From Peptococcaceae bacterium 1109 (GTDB taxonomy: Bacteria; Bacillota; Limnochordia; Darwinibacteriales; Darwinibacteriaceae): a stretch of 64,000 bases of DNA. The first letter of the stretch is position 1, and each line of letters starts with the position of its first letter. The DNA is taken from contig LDJB01000001.1 in the NCBI GenBank assembly GCA_001028815.1, positions 763,634 to 827,633 of the forward strand, in the 5' to 3' direction. Shown piece by piece: positions 25,127-32,914 of this stretch. Under the pieces are notes generated by a model. The model did not search any database, was not told the DNA's origin, and saw only the letters and a program-made list of their open reading frames with translations. Both the position numbers and the translations under genes were made by a program.

Positions 25127-25268
25127 GCTGCATTCCTCCACCCAAAGATGTTATTGAGATGTTCTGCCTTCCCCCCATTTTCCCTGCAAAAAATGGCAGC
25201 CACCCTCTGGGCATAATGGCGGAAACCTGGGGCAAAGAATATGAAAAGAACAGAAAGGAGGGCAAGAT

Positions 25269-25634
25269 ATGTCTAACAGCTACACGATTAACCAGATACG
25301 CCAGATTCTACAACAGATGGAACAGGCTGAGTCTAGGAATGCCCAGCTCCTTCAAGAGCTGCAGCAGGCTGAACAGCATGCCACCCAACAGACGCGGCAG
25401 CTGCAGCAGCTCGTTGCCCAGATTGACGCAAACCTGACCTCCAGCCAGAGTGTCACACCTTTCTATGGCTACCAGGGATCACAGGTGCCCACCCAAGGGG
25501 CTGCCTTCAGTCCACAGGTGAGCACCAGCTTCTTCGGGAGTTACAGCCAGCCTAAGAGTTTTGGTCAGCAGTCTCAGTCACAATATGGCCAAATGGGCCA
25601 GGAAAACTTCGGGTACGGAGGTCCCCAGTTCTAG
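25269..25634 (+). CDS. Glutamine-rich protein, first gene of a spore-coat-like cluster
   Basis: A 121-residue protein not matched to a known family. Residues 1-60 form a glutamine-rich coiled coil (IRQILQQMEQAESRNAQLLQ and onwards). Residues 60-121 are low complexity, rich in Gln, Ser, Tyr, Phe and Gly, with tyrosine-containing YGYQGS, FGSYSQ and FGYGG units. There is no signal peptide or membrane segment. Such tails are common in structural coat proteins that assemble or cross-link. GAAAGGAGGGCAAGAT precedes the ATG. Two CotF-like genes follow within 20 bases each, which suggests a coat role. Confidence 0.6.
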   Translation: MSNSYTINQIRQILQQMEQAESRNAQLLQELQQAEQHATQQTRQLQQLVAQIDANLTSSQSVTPFYGYQGSQVPTQGAAFSPQVSTSFFGSYSQPKSFGQQSQSQYGQMGQENFGYGGPQF

Positions 25635-25654
25635 TCGGGAAGGAGTTGAGAAGG

Positions 25655-25837
25655 TTGCCTCGCCTCACGCAAGTAGAGTTTAACACCATCCGGGAACTCT
25701 TGGGGCCTGCCTTAGCCAATAAAGTGAAGTTTCAAGCCTATACGCAACAGGTACAAGATCCCCAGCTCCGCCAGGTGTTCGAAACAATGTCCGCTGGTTG
25801 TGATCAAAAGGCCAAGCAGCTGCTGGGCTTCCTGTAA
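25655..25837 (+). CDS. Small CotF-like spore coat protein
   Basis: A 60-residue helical protein with the segment LTQVEFNTIRELLGPALANK followed by a YTQQVQDPQLRQVFETM helix. This resembles half of a four-helix ferritin-like Coat F domain. The TTG at 25655 lies nine bases after GGAG; the TTG at 25646 directly abuts that site and is unlikely. It is sandwiched between the Q-rich gene and a larger CotF-like gene, 12 bases apart from the latter. Confidence 0.65.
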   Translation: MPRLTQVEFNTIRELLGPALANKVKFQAYTQQVQDPQLRQVFETMSAGCDQKAKQLLGFL

Positions 25838-25849
25838 AGGGGGATTGAG

Positions 25850-26140
25850 ATGCTCACTGACCGAGAGATGTTTATTGATGCTCTGTGCGGAGTGAAACAT
25901 GAGATCACAGACCTCACCAAAGCAGCCATGGAAGCAAGCAACGATCAGATAAGGCAGAGCTTCATCCAGCATCGCAATAAGGCAGAACAGACCCAGATGG
26001 AACTAGTTGCCATTGGGGTCAGCAAAGGCTGGTATGTACCGGCACCTCCTGCGGATGACGGGGAGGTAAATGCAATCAAGGGGCATTACAACGATGTTCT
26101 CCAGCAAGTGGAGGGCAGCCCCCTCTTAACCCACGTCTAA
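25850..26140 (+). CDS. CotF-like spore coat protein
   Basis: A 96-residue protein (MLTDREMFIDALCGVKHEIT, then KAAMEASNDQIRQSFIQHRN) with two long helices and a C-terminal WYVPAPPADD segment. It fits the Coat F family, found on spores of Bacillus and clostridia. AAAGGGGGATTGAG precedes the ATG. It is the last gene of the three-gene unit, followed by a terminator. Confidence 0.75.
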   Translation: MLTDREMFIDALCGVKHEITDLTKAAMEASNDQIRQSFIQHRNKAEQTQMELVAIGVSKGWYVPAPPADDGEVNAIKGHYNDVLQQVEGSPLLTHV

Positions 26141-26148
26141 CCTGCAAG

Positions 26149-26178
26149 AAAGGGAGCGGCCTCGGCCACTCCCTTTTT
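26149..26178. terminator. Bidirectional terminator
   Basis: AAAGGGAG paired with CTCCCTTT plus TT, between the coat cluster and fabI. Confidence 0.85.
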
Positions 26179-26186
26179 CCATTCCC

Positions 26187-26957
26187 TCATATACCCATGA
26201 TGTTGAACCCTGTATCTACGTAAAGGACCTCTCCTGTAATCCCAGAGGCTAAGCTGCTCACTAAGAAGCATGCAGCATCCCCCACTTCCCTGCTTTCCAC
26301 GTTCCGCCGCAAAGGAGCCTTCCCGGCGTGGTGGTCCAATATCTCCAAAAACCCTGAGACTCCTCGGGCCGCGAGAGTATTGATTGGGCCTGCGGAAACT
26401 GCATTGACGCGCACGCCTTGAGGGCCTAGGTCATTCGCGAGATACCTTACACTTGCTTCCAACGCGGCCTTGGCCACTCCCATCACATTGTAGTTTGGGA
26501 TCACCTTCTCCGCCCCGTAGTACGTCAAGGTAAGAACCCCCGACCCTGGGCTTAGCAGAGGCTGAAACGCCTTGCACAATGCTAAGAGGGAAAACACACT
26601 AACGTCCATGGCAGTTGCAAAGGCTTCCCGGGACGTCTCGATGAATGGGTTCTCCAAGGCTTCCTTCGGGGCAAAAGCCAGCGCGTGGACCAAGCCGTCC
26701 AGCTGGCCTGCAGCGGATTCCGCGGCAGCTGCAGCCGCGCTGATCTCCTCATCATCGGTGACGTCGCACTGTACCAAAGCCAGGGGGGAGCGGCTGAGCT
26801 CACCAAGGAGTGCTTCGACCTTCCCTCGGGAGCGTTCGTTCTGGTACCCCAGGATCAGCTCAGCGCCTTGGGCATCCATGGCTTTGGCAATGGCCCACGC
26901 AATGCTGTGCTTGTTGGCGATGTTGAAGATTGCGATCCGCTTATCTTGCAGAAGCAT
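26187..26957 (-). CDS. fabI: Enoyl-ACP reductase (NADH), FabI type
   Basis: A 256-residue short-chain dehydrogenase that reduces enoyl-ACP in the last step of each fatty acid elongation cycle. FabI hallmarks are the N-terminal IAIFNIANKHSIAWAIA, the catalytic Tyr-x6-Lys in VIPNYNVMGVAKAAL, and the NAVSAGPINTLAA loop. The ATG at 26957 follows TGGAGTG; the frame to 27023 has no ribosome site. A -10-like GATAAT lies about 30 bases upstream on the minus strand. A terminator separates it from rex. Confidence 0.93.
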   Translation of the reverse strand: MLLQDKRIAIFNIANKHSIAWAIAKAMDAQGAELILGYQNERSRGKVEALLGELSRSPLALVQCDVTDDEEISAAAAAAESAAGQLDGLVHALAFAPKEALENPFIETSREAFATAMDVSVFSLLALCKAFQPLLSPGSGVLTLTYYGAEKVIPNYNVMGVAKAALEASVRYLANDLGPQGVRVNAVSAGPINTLAARGVSGFLEILDHHAGKAPLRRNVESREVGDAACFLVSSLASGITGEVLYVDTGFNIMGI

Positions 26958-27042
26958 ACTTTCACTCCATTCTAAAAGATCTGGTATTATCATTTCCCGC
27001 GGGGCATGCGTAATCCTGCGCACCAGAGGCTCCTACAGGTAT

Positions 27043-27070
27043 GAAAAAAGCGCACCGCATAGAGTGCGCT
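27043..27070 (-). terminator. Intrinsic terminator after rex
   Basis: On the minus strand: AGCGCAC, 8-base loop, GTGCGCT, then TTTTTT. Confidence 0.88.
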
Positions 27071-27098
27071 ATCGCCCTGTCGCATCTGGTGAGAGTAA

Positions 27099-27755
27099 CT
27101 AATCTCGGTGACGCTGTTCATTTAGGCGGAAGGACAACCTTAGGAGGCTGTCGGTTAGGTGGATGTGCTCCACGATCACCTCGTCAGGAACCTGGAGGTG
27201 GACTGGGGAGAAGTTCCAAATACAGGGTACATTGTTCGCCACCAACACATCGCAGATGTCCTGGCTCACATGTCCCGGCGTGGCGATAATCCCTATGTCC
27301 GTGGGGTTTTCCTTCAAGTACTGGTCAAGCTCTTCCACGGGTTGGATCACGCAGCACGCATGGTAGTTGCCAACCAAGATTTCATCCACATCAAAGATGG
27401 CCCGGATTTCGAACCCCCGCTTGCGGAAGTTCTCGTAACTGGCCAGAGCCTTGCCTAAATTACCTGCACCGACAAGCACCATGGCATAGGTACGGTTCAA
27501 TCCCAAGATGCGGCTGATGTGCATCAACAGCTCATCCACATCGTACCCGTAGCCCTGTTGGCCAAAGGAACCGAAATAGCTGAGATCAGACCGGATCTGG
27601 GCCGCGGTAAAACTCAGCGCTTCCCCTAATTGGGCAGATGATACCCGCCCTACGCCTTGGTCCCTCAGTTCTGTTAGGTAACGCAAGTAAATGGGCAGCC
27701 GCGTCACAACACCAGATGGGATTCCCCCATCTTTTCTCCGTTCTCTGGAAGACAT
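27099..27755 (-). CDS. rex: Redox-sensing transcriptional repressor Rex
   Basis: A 218-residue Rex protein. The N-terminal winged helix includes RLPIYLRYLTELRDQGVGRV and the recognition region TAAQIRSDLSYFG. The Rossmann domain contains LVGAGNLGKALASYENF and the dimer segment WNFSPVHLQVP. Rex leaves DNA when the NADH/NAD ratio rises and controls fermentative and respiratory genes. A candidate Rex box lies 62 bases upstream of the start. The Rnf complex and the alcohol dehydrogenase in this window are plausible wider targets, though I saw no Rex box before them. Confidence 0.95.
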   Translation of the reverse strand: MSSRERRKDGGIPSGVVTRLPIYLRYLTELRDQGVGRVSSAQLGEALSFTAAQIRSDLSYFGSFGQQGYGYDVDELLMHISRILGLNRTYAMVLVGAGNLGKALASYENFRKRGFEIRAIFDVDEILVGNYHACCVIQPVEELDQYLKENPTDIGIIATPGHVSQDICDVLVANNVPCIWNFSPVHLQVPDEVIVEHIHLTDSLLRLSFRLNEQRHRD

Positions 27756-27816
27756 TTAGCTTCCTCCTCAAACTAGACTTCTAGCATATCCGCAGTTATC
27801 TTCGACGCCCACTGCC

Positions 27817-27834
27817 TTGTATCCTTTTTCACAA
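27817..27834. promoter_or_regulatory. Candidate Rex operator upstream of rex
   Basis: The minus strand reads TTGTGAAAAAGGATACAA. Against TTGTGAA-N4-TTCACAA, 11 of 14 defined bases agree. Autoregulation of rex is common, which supports the call; the right half-site is weak. Confidence 0.5.
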
Positions 27835-27854
27835 TCGTTTTTTTGTGAAAACTC

Positions 27855-28337
27855 CTACTCCACCGTGATCTCCCGCTCCAGGGACACAGCTTCACCAGAA
27901 ACGAGGTCTCGGACTGTAACCTCCGCGCGGTATGTTGCCCGAGGGGCCCACCAGGGGATATCCACCCAGATGTAGAACCACACGGTTTCTGGAGGGGGGA
28001 AGGCCTCTTGGGGCAGAGTGTACTCCACCAAGTCCTCCTGGGAGAAGAGCTTGACTCCCCATCCCGAGCGCAGTGCAATATCTACGCGGAGATCTACTAA
28101 GTTCTCGTCCCCGCTGCCTCCCACAGCAAAGCCTTCAACTTCTAGGTAGGCATAGCCTCGGCTGCCGCGAGGGAAGACGCCGCTGGGATTGGGATCGTAA
28201 TCCCCATCGTCCCGCACATCGTACGCCCATTCTGCCACGGTGATCGCCATCCCTGTTTCTAGCCCTTCATCAGCCCATGCCCACCCCGGTACGGCCAACA
28301 GCAGTAGGATTACTACACAAGCCCACCTTCGGGTCAT
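27855..28337 (-). CDS. Secreted protein of unknown function
   Basis: A protein of 160 residues with a clear signal peptide (MTRRWACVVILLLLAVPGWAWA). The mature part is strand-rich and acidic, with WAYDVRDDGDYDPNPSGVFP and WFYIWVDIPWWAPRATYRAE, and a final strand EREITVE. It looks like a single immunoglobulin-like or beta-sandwich domain. I do not recognise the family. The ATG at 28337 has GGGGGA six bases upstream. It is upstream of rex on the same strand but probably separately transcribed. Confidence 0.6.
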   Translation of the reverse strand: MTRRWACVVILLLLAVPGWAWADEGLETGMAITVAEWAYDVRDDGDYDPNPSGVFPRGSRGYAYLEVEGFAVGGSGDENLVDLRVDIALRSGWGVKLFSQEDLVEYTLPQEAFPPPETVWFYIWVDIPWWAPRATYRAEVTVRDLVSGEAVSLEREITVE

Positions 28338-28416
28338 GCACATTCCCCCAATTCTTTTTCTTGGCTAGGAAAGTCCAAGTATTTATGCCATAATGGTTGT
28401 AAGAAAGGGTGATTCA

Positions 28417-28788
28417 ATGCTCAAAGGACTAACGCAGGGCAAATGGACCCGCCCCACGGACAAATCCGCTGTCTATCTCGAGATTGCCCCAGGATGCAAG
28501 TGGGGGATCCGCGTTACACTCATGGAAGACTACGCCAAAGTGGAAGCCATAGACAGTCCCAACAAGCCCCTTTACAAGGCTCCAGAGCGCTACAGTACCG
28601 TGGTGAAGCCCCCAACATTCTTCGAGAAGCTAAAGGGCCTAACCTTTGAGGATAAGGTTTTGGCTGCCGTCGCGGACAAGCGCAGAGTGGCGGCGGAAGA
28701 AAACCACACTCTAAGAAGTTCTTCAGAAGGCTCACAGGTTCCTGTCAGCAGTGGGCCCGGCCCTTCGAACGAAAAGAGGAAAAATTGA
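28417..28788 (+). CDS. Hypothetical protein
   Basis: A 123-residue soluble protein, basic, beginning MLKGLTQGKWTRPTDKSAVY. The middle contains a strand-rich GCKWGIRVTLMEDYAKVEAI and a helix FFEKLKGLTFEDKVLAAVAD; the C-terminal 25 residues are disordered (Ser, Gly, Pro, Lys). I do not recognise it. AAGAAAGGGTG precedes the ATG. It is followed after 55 bases by the phosphoesterase gene and may be co-transcribed with it. Confidence 0.55.
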   Translation: MLKGLTQGKWTRPTDKSAVYLEIAPGCKWGIRVTLMEDYAKVEAIDSPNKPLYKAPERYSTVVKPPTFFEKLKGLTFEDKVLAAVADKRRVAAEENHTLRSSSEGSQVPVSSGPGPSNEKRKN

Positions 28789-28843
28789 TGCTATCACGAA
28801 CTACTAGATTGAACGCATCTAGGCCGTTGGGAGGATTCTTGTT

Positions 28844-29443
28844 TTGAAGTTTTTGATCGTTGGCGACACTGTCGACCCCCAATTGTACGACCACTTTCGG
28901 CGAGATCGGTTTCCAGAGAGCATCAGCGCTATTCTATCCGTAGGAGACTTGCCTGCCTGGTATTTATCCTACCTCATGTCGGTGTTTAACGCACCGCTCT
29001 TCTATGTTAGGGGCAATCACGATTATTCCTTCGATCTGAATCCCCCTGAAGGCGGCGATAACATCCACGGCAAGGTGATCTCGTTTAAGGGCCTCACCAT
29101 TGTGGGGTTTGAGGGCTCCATGTTCTACCACCATCCCCAAGCCGTCCAATACACGGAGCGGGAAATGTGGTGGACATGGGTGAGAATGCGCTGGCGCTTT
29201 TGGTTCGGCAGGAAAATTGATATCGTCCTAACCCACGCTCCCCCATTCGGCATCCACGATGCTGAAGACCAGTGTCATAAGGGGTTCTTAACCTTTTCAC
29301 GATTGATCCATAAATACCGGCCGCGCTACTTCATCCACGGCCATACCCATCTCAACTATGGGCTCAAGCAAAAACGGGTCGACATTGTCAATGACACCAC
29401 AGTGATCAACGGATACGGCTTTTACATCCTCGACGTACAATGA
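28844..29443 (+). CDS. Metallophosphoesterase
   Basis: A 199-residue calcineurin-like phosphoesterase. The metal-binding motifs are partly unusual: GDTVD near the N-terminus (normally GDxH), SVGDLP (GDxxD-like), VRGNHDY (the GNHD motif), LTHAPPFGIHDAED, and IHGHTHLNYG (GHTH). It starts with TTG at 28844, nine bases after GGGAGG. Its substrate is unknown. It is closely followed by the ParB/DUF4032-like gene, and the pair may act together. Confidence 0.82.
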   Translation: MKFLIVGDTVDPQLYDHFRRDRFPESISAILSVGDLPAWYLSYLMSVFNAPLFYVRGNHDYSFDLNPPEGGDNIHGKVISFKGLTIVGFEGSMFYHHPQAVQYTEREMWWTWVRMRWRFWFGRKIDIVLTHAPPFGIHDAEDQCHKGFLTFSRLIHKYRPRYFIHGHTHLNYGLKQKRVDIVNDTTVINGYGFYILDVQ

Positions 29444-29468
29444 CACTGTGGTAGGAGTGTGATCCCTG

Positions 29469-30389
29469 TTGGTATTACGAGGTCATGTAGAATCATTTGC
29501 AGCCCGCAAAGAGCAGTATCAGCTGACCGATTCGGTGGACCTCGGGCTGCGCATTGTACCCGTGAGCAACATCGTCGGCTCAGTGAACCGGTGGCAAGAT
29601 TTTGACGCTAAGTTCCGCGTTCGCAACCGCACAACCTATCATCGCTATCAAAGGATTAAGCGGGCTGTGGAGCGGGGAGAGATTCTTCCCCCAGTCCAGC
29701 TGTATAAAGTGAAAGATCGCTACTATGTGGTGGACGGCAACCACCGGGTAGCTGTGGCTAAGGAAGTGGGCCAAGCCTACATCGATGCTTATGTAACCGA
29801 GTATCTGCCTCCCGGCGATACAAAGAGCCACCTTCTTTGGCGGGAGCGCTCCGCTTTCCAAAGACAGACGGGGCTCTTGGATATCGAGTTCACTGAGCTT
29901 GGTTCATATGATAAGCTCATCGCTCAGATCAGGGACTACCAAGCGGAACAATCGGCAGAGCTGGGCATGGAACAGCCTCTAGACCATGCTGCAAGCAGCT
30001 GGTATGAGGAGATCTACAAGCCTGTAGTGGAACTGATCCGTAAGCAGAGGCTCCTAGATGACTTCCCCAACCGCACCGAAGCAGATCTGTTTCTCTATGC
30101 CACATACCACAAGCTGGCAAAAAGCCGCTTGACCAACCAGCGTGTATCTTACCGGGATGCACTAGCGGACTTCCAGGTTGAGGAGCATAGGTCCTTTGCA
30201 GAACAGCTGAAGGACCTCATTACGGGCCTCTTCACCCCCGCCGACGAGCACGATCGCTGTCCATACCACTCCCTGATCATGGATGAGGACGGGTTGGTGC
30301 ACGTTACTCCTGACTGCCCTGGCTGCCGCCGCTGCGTGCGCAGCCCAGAGTTCACCATTCAAGATGAGGATTCCCCTCTCTATGACTAA
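29469..30389 (+). CDS. ParB-like domain protein with DUF4032-like C-terminal region
   Basis: A 306-residue protein. Residues about 25-115 form a ParB/sulfiredoxin-like domain (LPPVQLYKVKDRYYVVDGNH, then RVAVAKEVGQ). Residues about 165-240 resemble DUF4032 (YEEIYKPVVELIRKQRLLDD, FPNRTEADLFLYATYHK). The C-terminus has a cysteine cluster, RCPYHS then DCPGCRRC, that could bind zinc or iron. ParB domains of this kind bind or hydrolyse CTP or act as nucleases; here the activity is unknown. It begins with TTG at 29469 after GGAGTG and ends in a strong hairpin. Confidence 0.72.
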   Translation: MVLRGHVESFAARKEQYQLTDSVDLGLRIVPVSNIVGSVNRWQDFDAKFRVRNRTTYHRYQRIKRAVERGEILPPVQLYKVKDRYYVVDGNHRVAVAKEVGQAYIDAYVTEYLPPGDTKSHLLWRERSAFQRQTGLLDIEFTELGSYDKLIAQIRDYQAEQSAELGMEQPLDHAASSWYEEIYKPVVELIRKQRLLDDFPNRTEADLFLYATYHKLAKSRLTNQRVSYRDALADFQVEEHRSFAEQLKDLITGLFTPADEHDRCPYHSLIMDEDGLVHVTPDCPGCRRCVRSPEFTIQDEDSPLYD

Positions 30390-30399
30390 GAAAAACAGG

Positions 30400-30427
30400 C
30401 AGGCTGTTCCCTGGTGGGAGCAGCCTG
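30400..30427 (+). terminator. Probable terminator
   Basis: CAGGCTGTTCCC, loop TGGT, GGGAGCAGCCTG: twelve pairs including one wobble. The downstream T run is weak (ATTCTCATT), so termination may be partial before nth. Confidence 0.65.
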
Positions 30428-30449
30428 ATTCTCATTGGAGGCGAAAGCT

Positions 30450-31091
30450 GTGCAAGCAATCTTGCAGCGTCTAGAAGAAATGTACCCTAACCCAAAGACC
30501 GCCCTTAACCACGAGACTCCCTTTGAGCTGCTGGTGGCAACCATCCTCTCTGCCCAATGCACCGACGAACGGGTGAACCTCATCACCCCCGGCCTGTTTG
30601 CCCAGTATCCTGATGCCCATGCCCTGGCACAGGCCTCTGAGGAGGATGTGGCTGAACTGATCAAGACCGCGGGGCTGTGGCGGAGCAAAGCCAAGAACTT
30701 GGTGGCCGCTGCTGAGATATTGGTGGACAAGTACGGCGGTGAGCTGCCTCGCACCCGGGAAGAGTTGGAGAAACTCCCAGGGGTGGGGCGGAAAACTGCC
30801 AACGTCATCCTGGCCAACGCCTTTAACATCCCCGCCATCGCGGTAGACACCCATGTATTCCGGGTCGCGAACCGCCTCGGGATCGCCCAAGGCAAGACTC
30901 CTCTTGAGGTAGAAAAGCAGCTTATGGAGGCAATTCCGAAAGAAAAATGGGCAGATGCCCATCATTGGCTGATCTACCATGGCCGACAGGTTTGTCAAGC
31001 CAGGAAGCCAAAGTGCCACATCTGCCCCTTAAGCCCCTATTGTCAATATTACGCTGAAAGTACTACACAATCCCATACCACAGGAAGATAA
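30450..31091 (+). CDS. nth: Endonuclease III
   Basis: A 213-residue DNA glycosylase/AP lyase that removes oxidised pyrimidines. The helix-hairpin-helix is ELEKLPGVGRKTANVIL with the catalytic lysine. The catalytic aspartate is in AIAVDTHVFRVANRLG. The 4Fe-4S cluster ligands are in VCQARKPKCHICPLSPYC (C-x6-C-x2-C-x5-C). The GTG at 30450 follows GGAGG by eight bases; the TTG at 30435 sits over that site. Its last 29 bases overlap the convergent antiporter gene. Confidence 0.95.
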   Translation: MQAILQRLEEMYPNPKTALNHETPFELLVATILSAQCTDERVNLITPGLFAQYPDAHALAQASEEDVAELIKTAGLWRSKAKNLVAAAEILVDKYGGELPRTREELEKLPGVGRKTANVILANAFNIPAIAVDTHVFRVANRLGIAQGKTPLEVEKQLMEAIPKEKWADAHHWLIYHGRQVCQARKPKCHICPLSPYCQYYAESTTQSHTTGR

Positions 31092-32913
31092 CTAGCACCA
31101 CTGCAAGCACCACTGCTGCAGCGCCGGCCCCGTCAATACTTAGAGAGGCTCCTGCAGCTTCTTTTGTGCCTTCCCCTTCTGCCCCGCGCCTTTCCACAAA
31201 TCCCTGAGCAGCTCGGAACACTGGCTTGTAAAACAGATACTCGACACTGAGCCACTTGGGCACCTTCACTCTGTCCCCGAACTTCCACACCAGGATAAGG
31301 ACCGCGGCAGCAATGGCGTAAGAAACTAGGGCGCTTTGCATCTCATGGCCCGACCAGTAGGGCACATGGGTGAGATGGTCCACGTCCCCTGGGTTAAAGC
31401 GGATTTCCCCCACAACGGGCAGCGCCAAGGCATTAACCACTCTCTGGGCTTGGGTCCCGATAAACAGTACCACCGCGGTATACACCGCAAACACCCCTTT
31501 GTGGCGCAGGCTAAGGTCCTGAACCCCATCCCAGCTCTGCTTGGGCTTTGCCACAAAGGTCTTCAGCCACAGTTTTGTGATGTAGGCTGCGGTAAGGCCT
31601 CCTGTAAACACAAAGATCCTCTCCAGCCAGAGCAGCATGGGCCAGCCATGAAGATGATAGGCCTCCAGGATGGCTTCATGGATCAACACTTTGCTCACAT
31701 AACCGTTGAAGCCAGGCACCCCGGTTATGGAAGCTGCCGCCACCAAGAAGAACCCAAATGCCCAGGGCATCTGTTTCCTTAAGCCGCCGAGCTTGTCCAG
31801 GTCCAGTTCACCGGTATGGAGGAACACAGCTCCAGCTAATAGGAACAGGAACGACTTAAAGAAGGCGTGGTTGATGGCATGAAGCCACGCTCCCGCAAGG
31901 GCAGCGGCACCATGAGAGCCGAGAAATGCTCCTGTACCAAGGGCGAAAAGAATGTAGCCCATCTGGCTGATGCTTGAGTAGGCCAGCACCTTCTTCATGG
32001 AAGTGCTCATGATGCCCATTACGGCTCCTGCAAACATGGTCCCCGCGCCGATCCAGATAAACAGATACCCGAAGTTCTGCTGGAACACAAAGAGGGCATC
32101 TCCATCAGGCGCGCTGAGGATTGTGAAAAGAAAGCGGAAAAACCCATAGGCCCCAGTCTTGATCATCAGAGCAGATAGCAGTGCTGAAGCTGGGGCGGGC
32201 GCCACTGGATGGGCCCTGGGAAGCCAGATGTGGAGGGGTATTAACCCAGCCTTTACCCCAAATCCTCCGATGACTAGAGCCAGCACCAGCCAGGGACTGA
32301 TCCCCTTCGTCACCAGCGCTGCAAGCATCGGTTCAAAGCGGGTGTGCCCTGCCGCATATTGCAAGACGAACACCGCTGCCAACAAGATGAGCCCACCAAT
32401 AACGCTCATGTACAGGTAGACGTTTCCCGCTGACATGGCCTCCCGGTCCTGTTCATGGATGACCAGCAGGTATGAGGAAAAGGTCATCAGTTCAAAGAAC
32501 ACAAACAGCGTGAGCAAATCGCCTGCTATAAATACTCCTAGAGTGGTTCCTAAGGTAAAGACCGAATCTGAGAAAAAGCGGGTCTTGCTGTGCTCGTGGG
32601 CCATATACTCTCTGCCGAACACTGTGGACAAGAACCAGACCGCGGCTACTACCACGGAGAAGCAGCCGCTTACAAAGTCCACCTTCCAGTACAGGCCAAC
32701 GCCAAGGCATACAGGGATGCTGCATGACAAGACTTCCCCGCCTCGAACAAGCAAGAACTGCCAGAGAGCCGCAGCCAGGGTTAGAAAAGCGACTGCGCCT
32801 GTTGTAAGGCTCCGAGCCTGATCACCTTTCCGGGCCGCGAAGAACACCGCAAAGGACCCCAACAAGGGAACTGACACCACAAATAGTGGCAGATACTTCA
32901 GGAGATATGCCAT
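31063..32913 (-). CDS. NuoL/MrpA/HyfB-type proton antiporter subunit
   Basis: A 616-residue membrane protein with about 14-16 helices. It carries the residues that mark proton-pumping antiporter-like subunits: a glutamate in FVFFELMTFSSYLLV, lysine and histidine in GGFGVKAGLIPLHIWLPRAH, and MKKVLAYSSISQMGYI. The C-terminal extension (from about residue 530) has a final membrane helix. It is the last of four co-directional genes and begins one base after the preceding stop. No NADH, hydrogenase or quinone module is next to it. Confidence 0.85.
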   Translation of the reverse strand: MAYLLKYLPLFVVSVPLLGSFAVFFAARKGDQARSLTTGAVAFLTLAAALWQFLLVRGGEVLSCSIPVCLGVGLYWKVDFVSGCFSVVVAAVWFLSTVFGREYMAHEHSKTRFFSDSVFTLGTTLGVFIAGDLLTLFVFFELMTFSSYLLVIHEQDREAMSAGNVYLYMSVIGGLILLAAVFVLQYAAGHTRFEPMLAALVTKGISPWLVLALVIGGFGVKAGLIPLHIWLPRAHPVAPAPASALLSALMIKTGAYGFFRFLFTILSAPDGDALFVFQQNFGYLFIWIGAGTMFAGAVMGIMSTSMKKVLAYSSISQMGYILFALGTGAFLGSHGAAALAGAWLHAINHAFFKSFLFLLAGAVFLHTGELDLDKLGGLRKQMPWAFGFFLVAAASITGVPGFNGYVSKVLIHEAILEAYHLHGWPMLLWLERIFVFTGGLTAAYITKLWLKTFVAKPKQSWDGVQDLSLRHKGVFAVYTAVVLFIGTQAQRVVNALALPVVGEIRFNPGDVDHLTHVPYWSGHEMQSALVSYAIAAAVLILVWKFGDRVKVPKWLSVEYLFYKPVFRAAQGFVERRGAEGEGTKEAAGASLSIDGAGAAAVVLAVVLVIFLWYGIV

Positions 32914-32914
32914 C

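Noticed and set aside
27828-27855. Hairpin TTTTCACAA/TTGTGAAAA as a Rex site
   Set aside because: The half-sites point the wrong way for Rex (outer instead of inner arms); it is more likely a weak terminator. The overlapping 27817-27834 site fits better.
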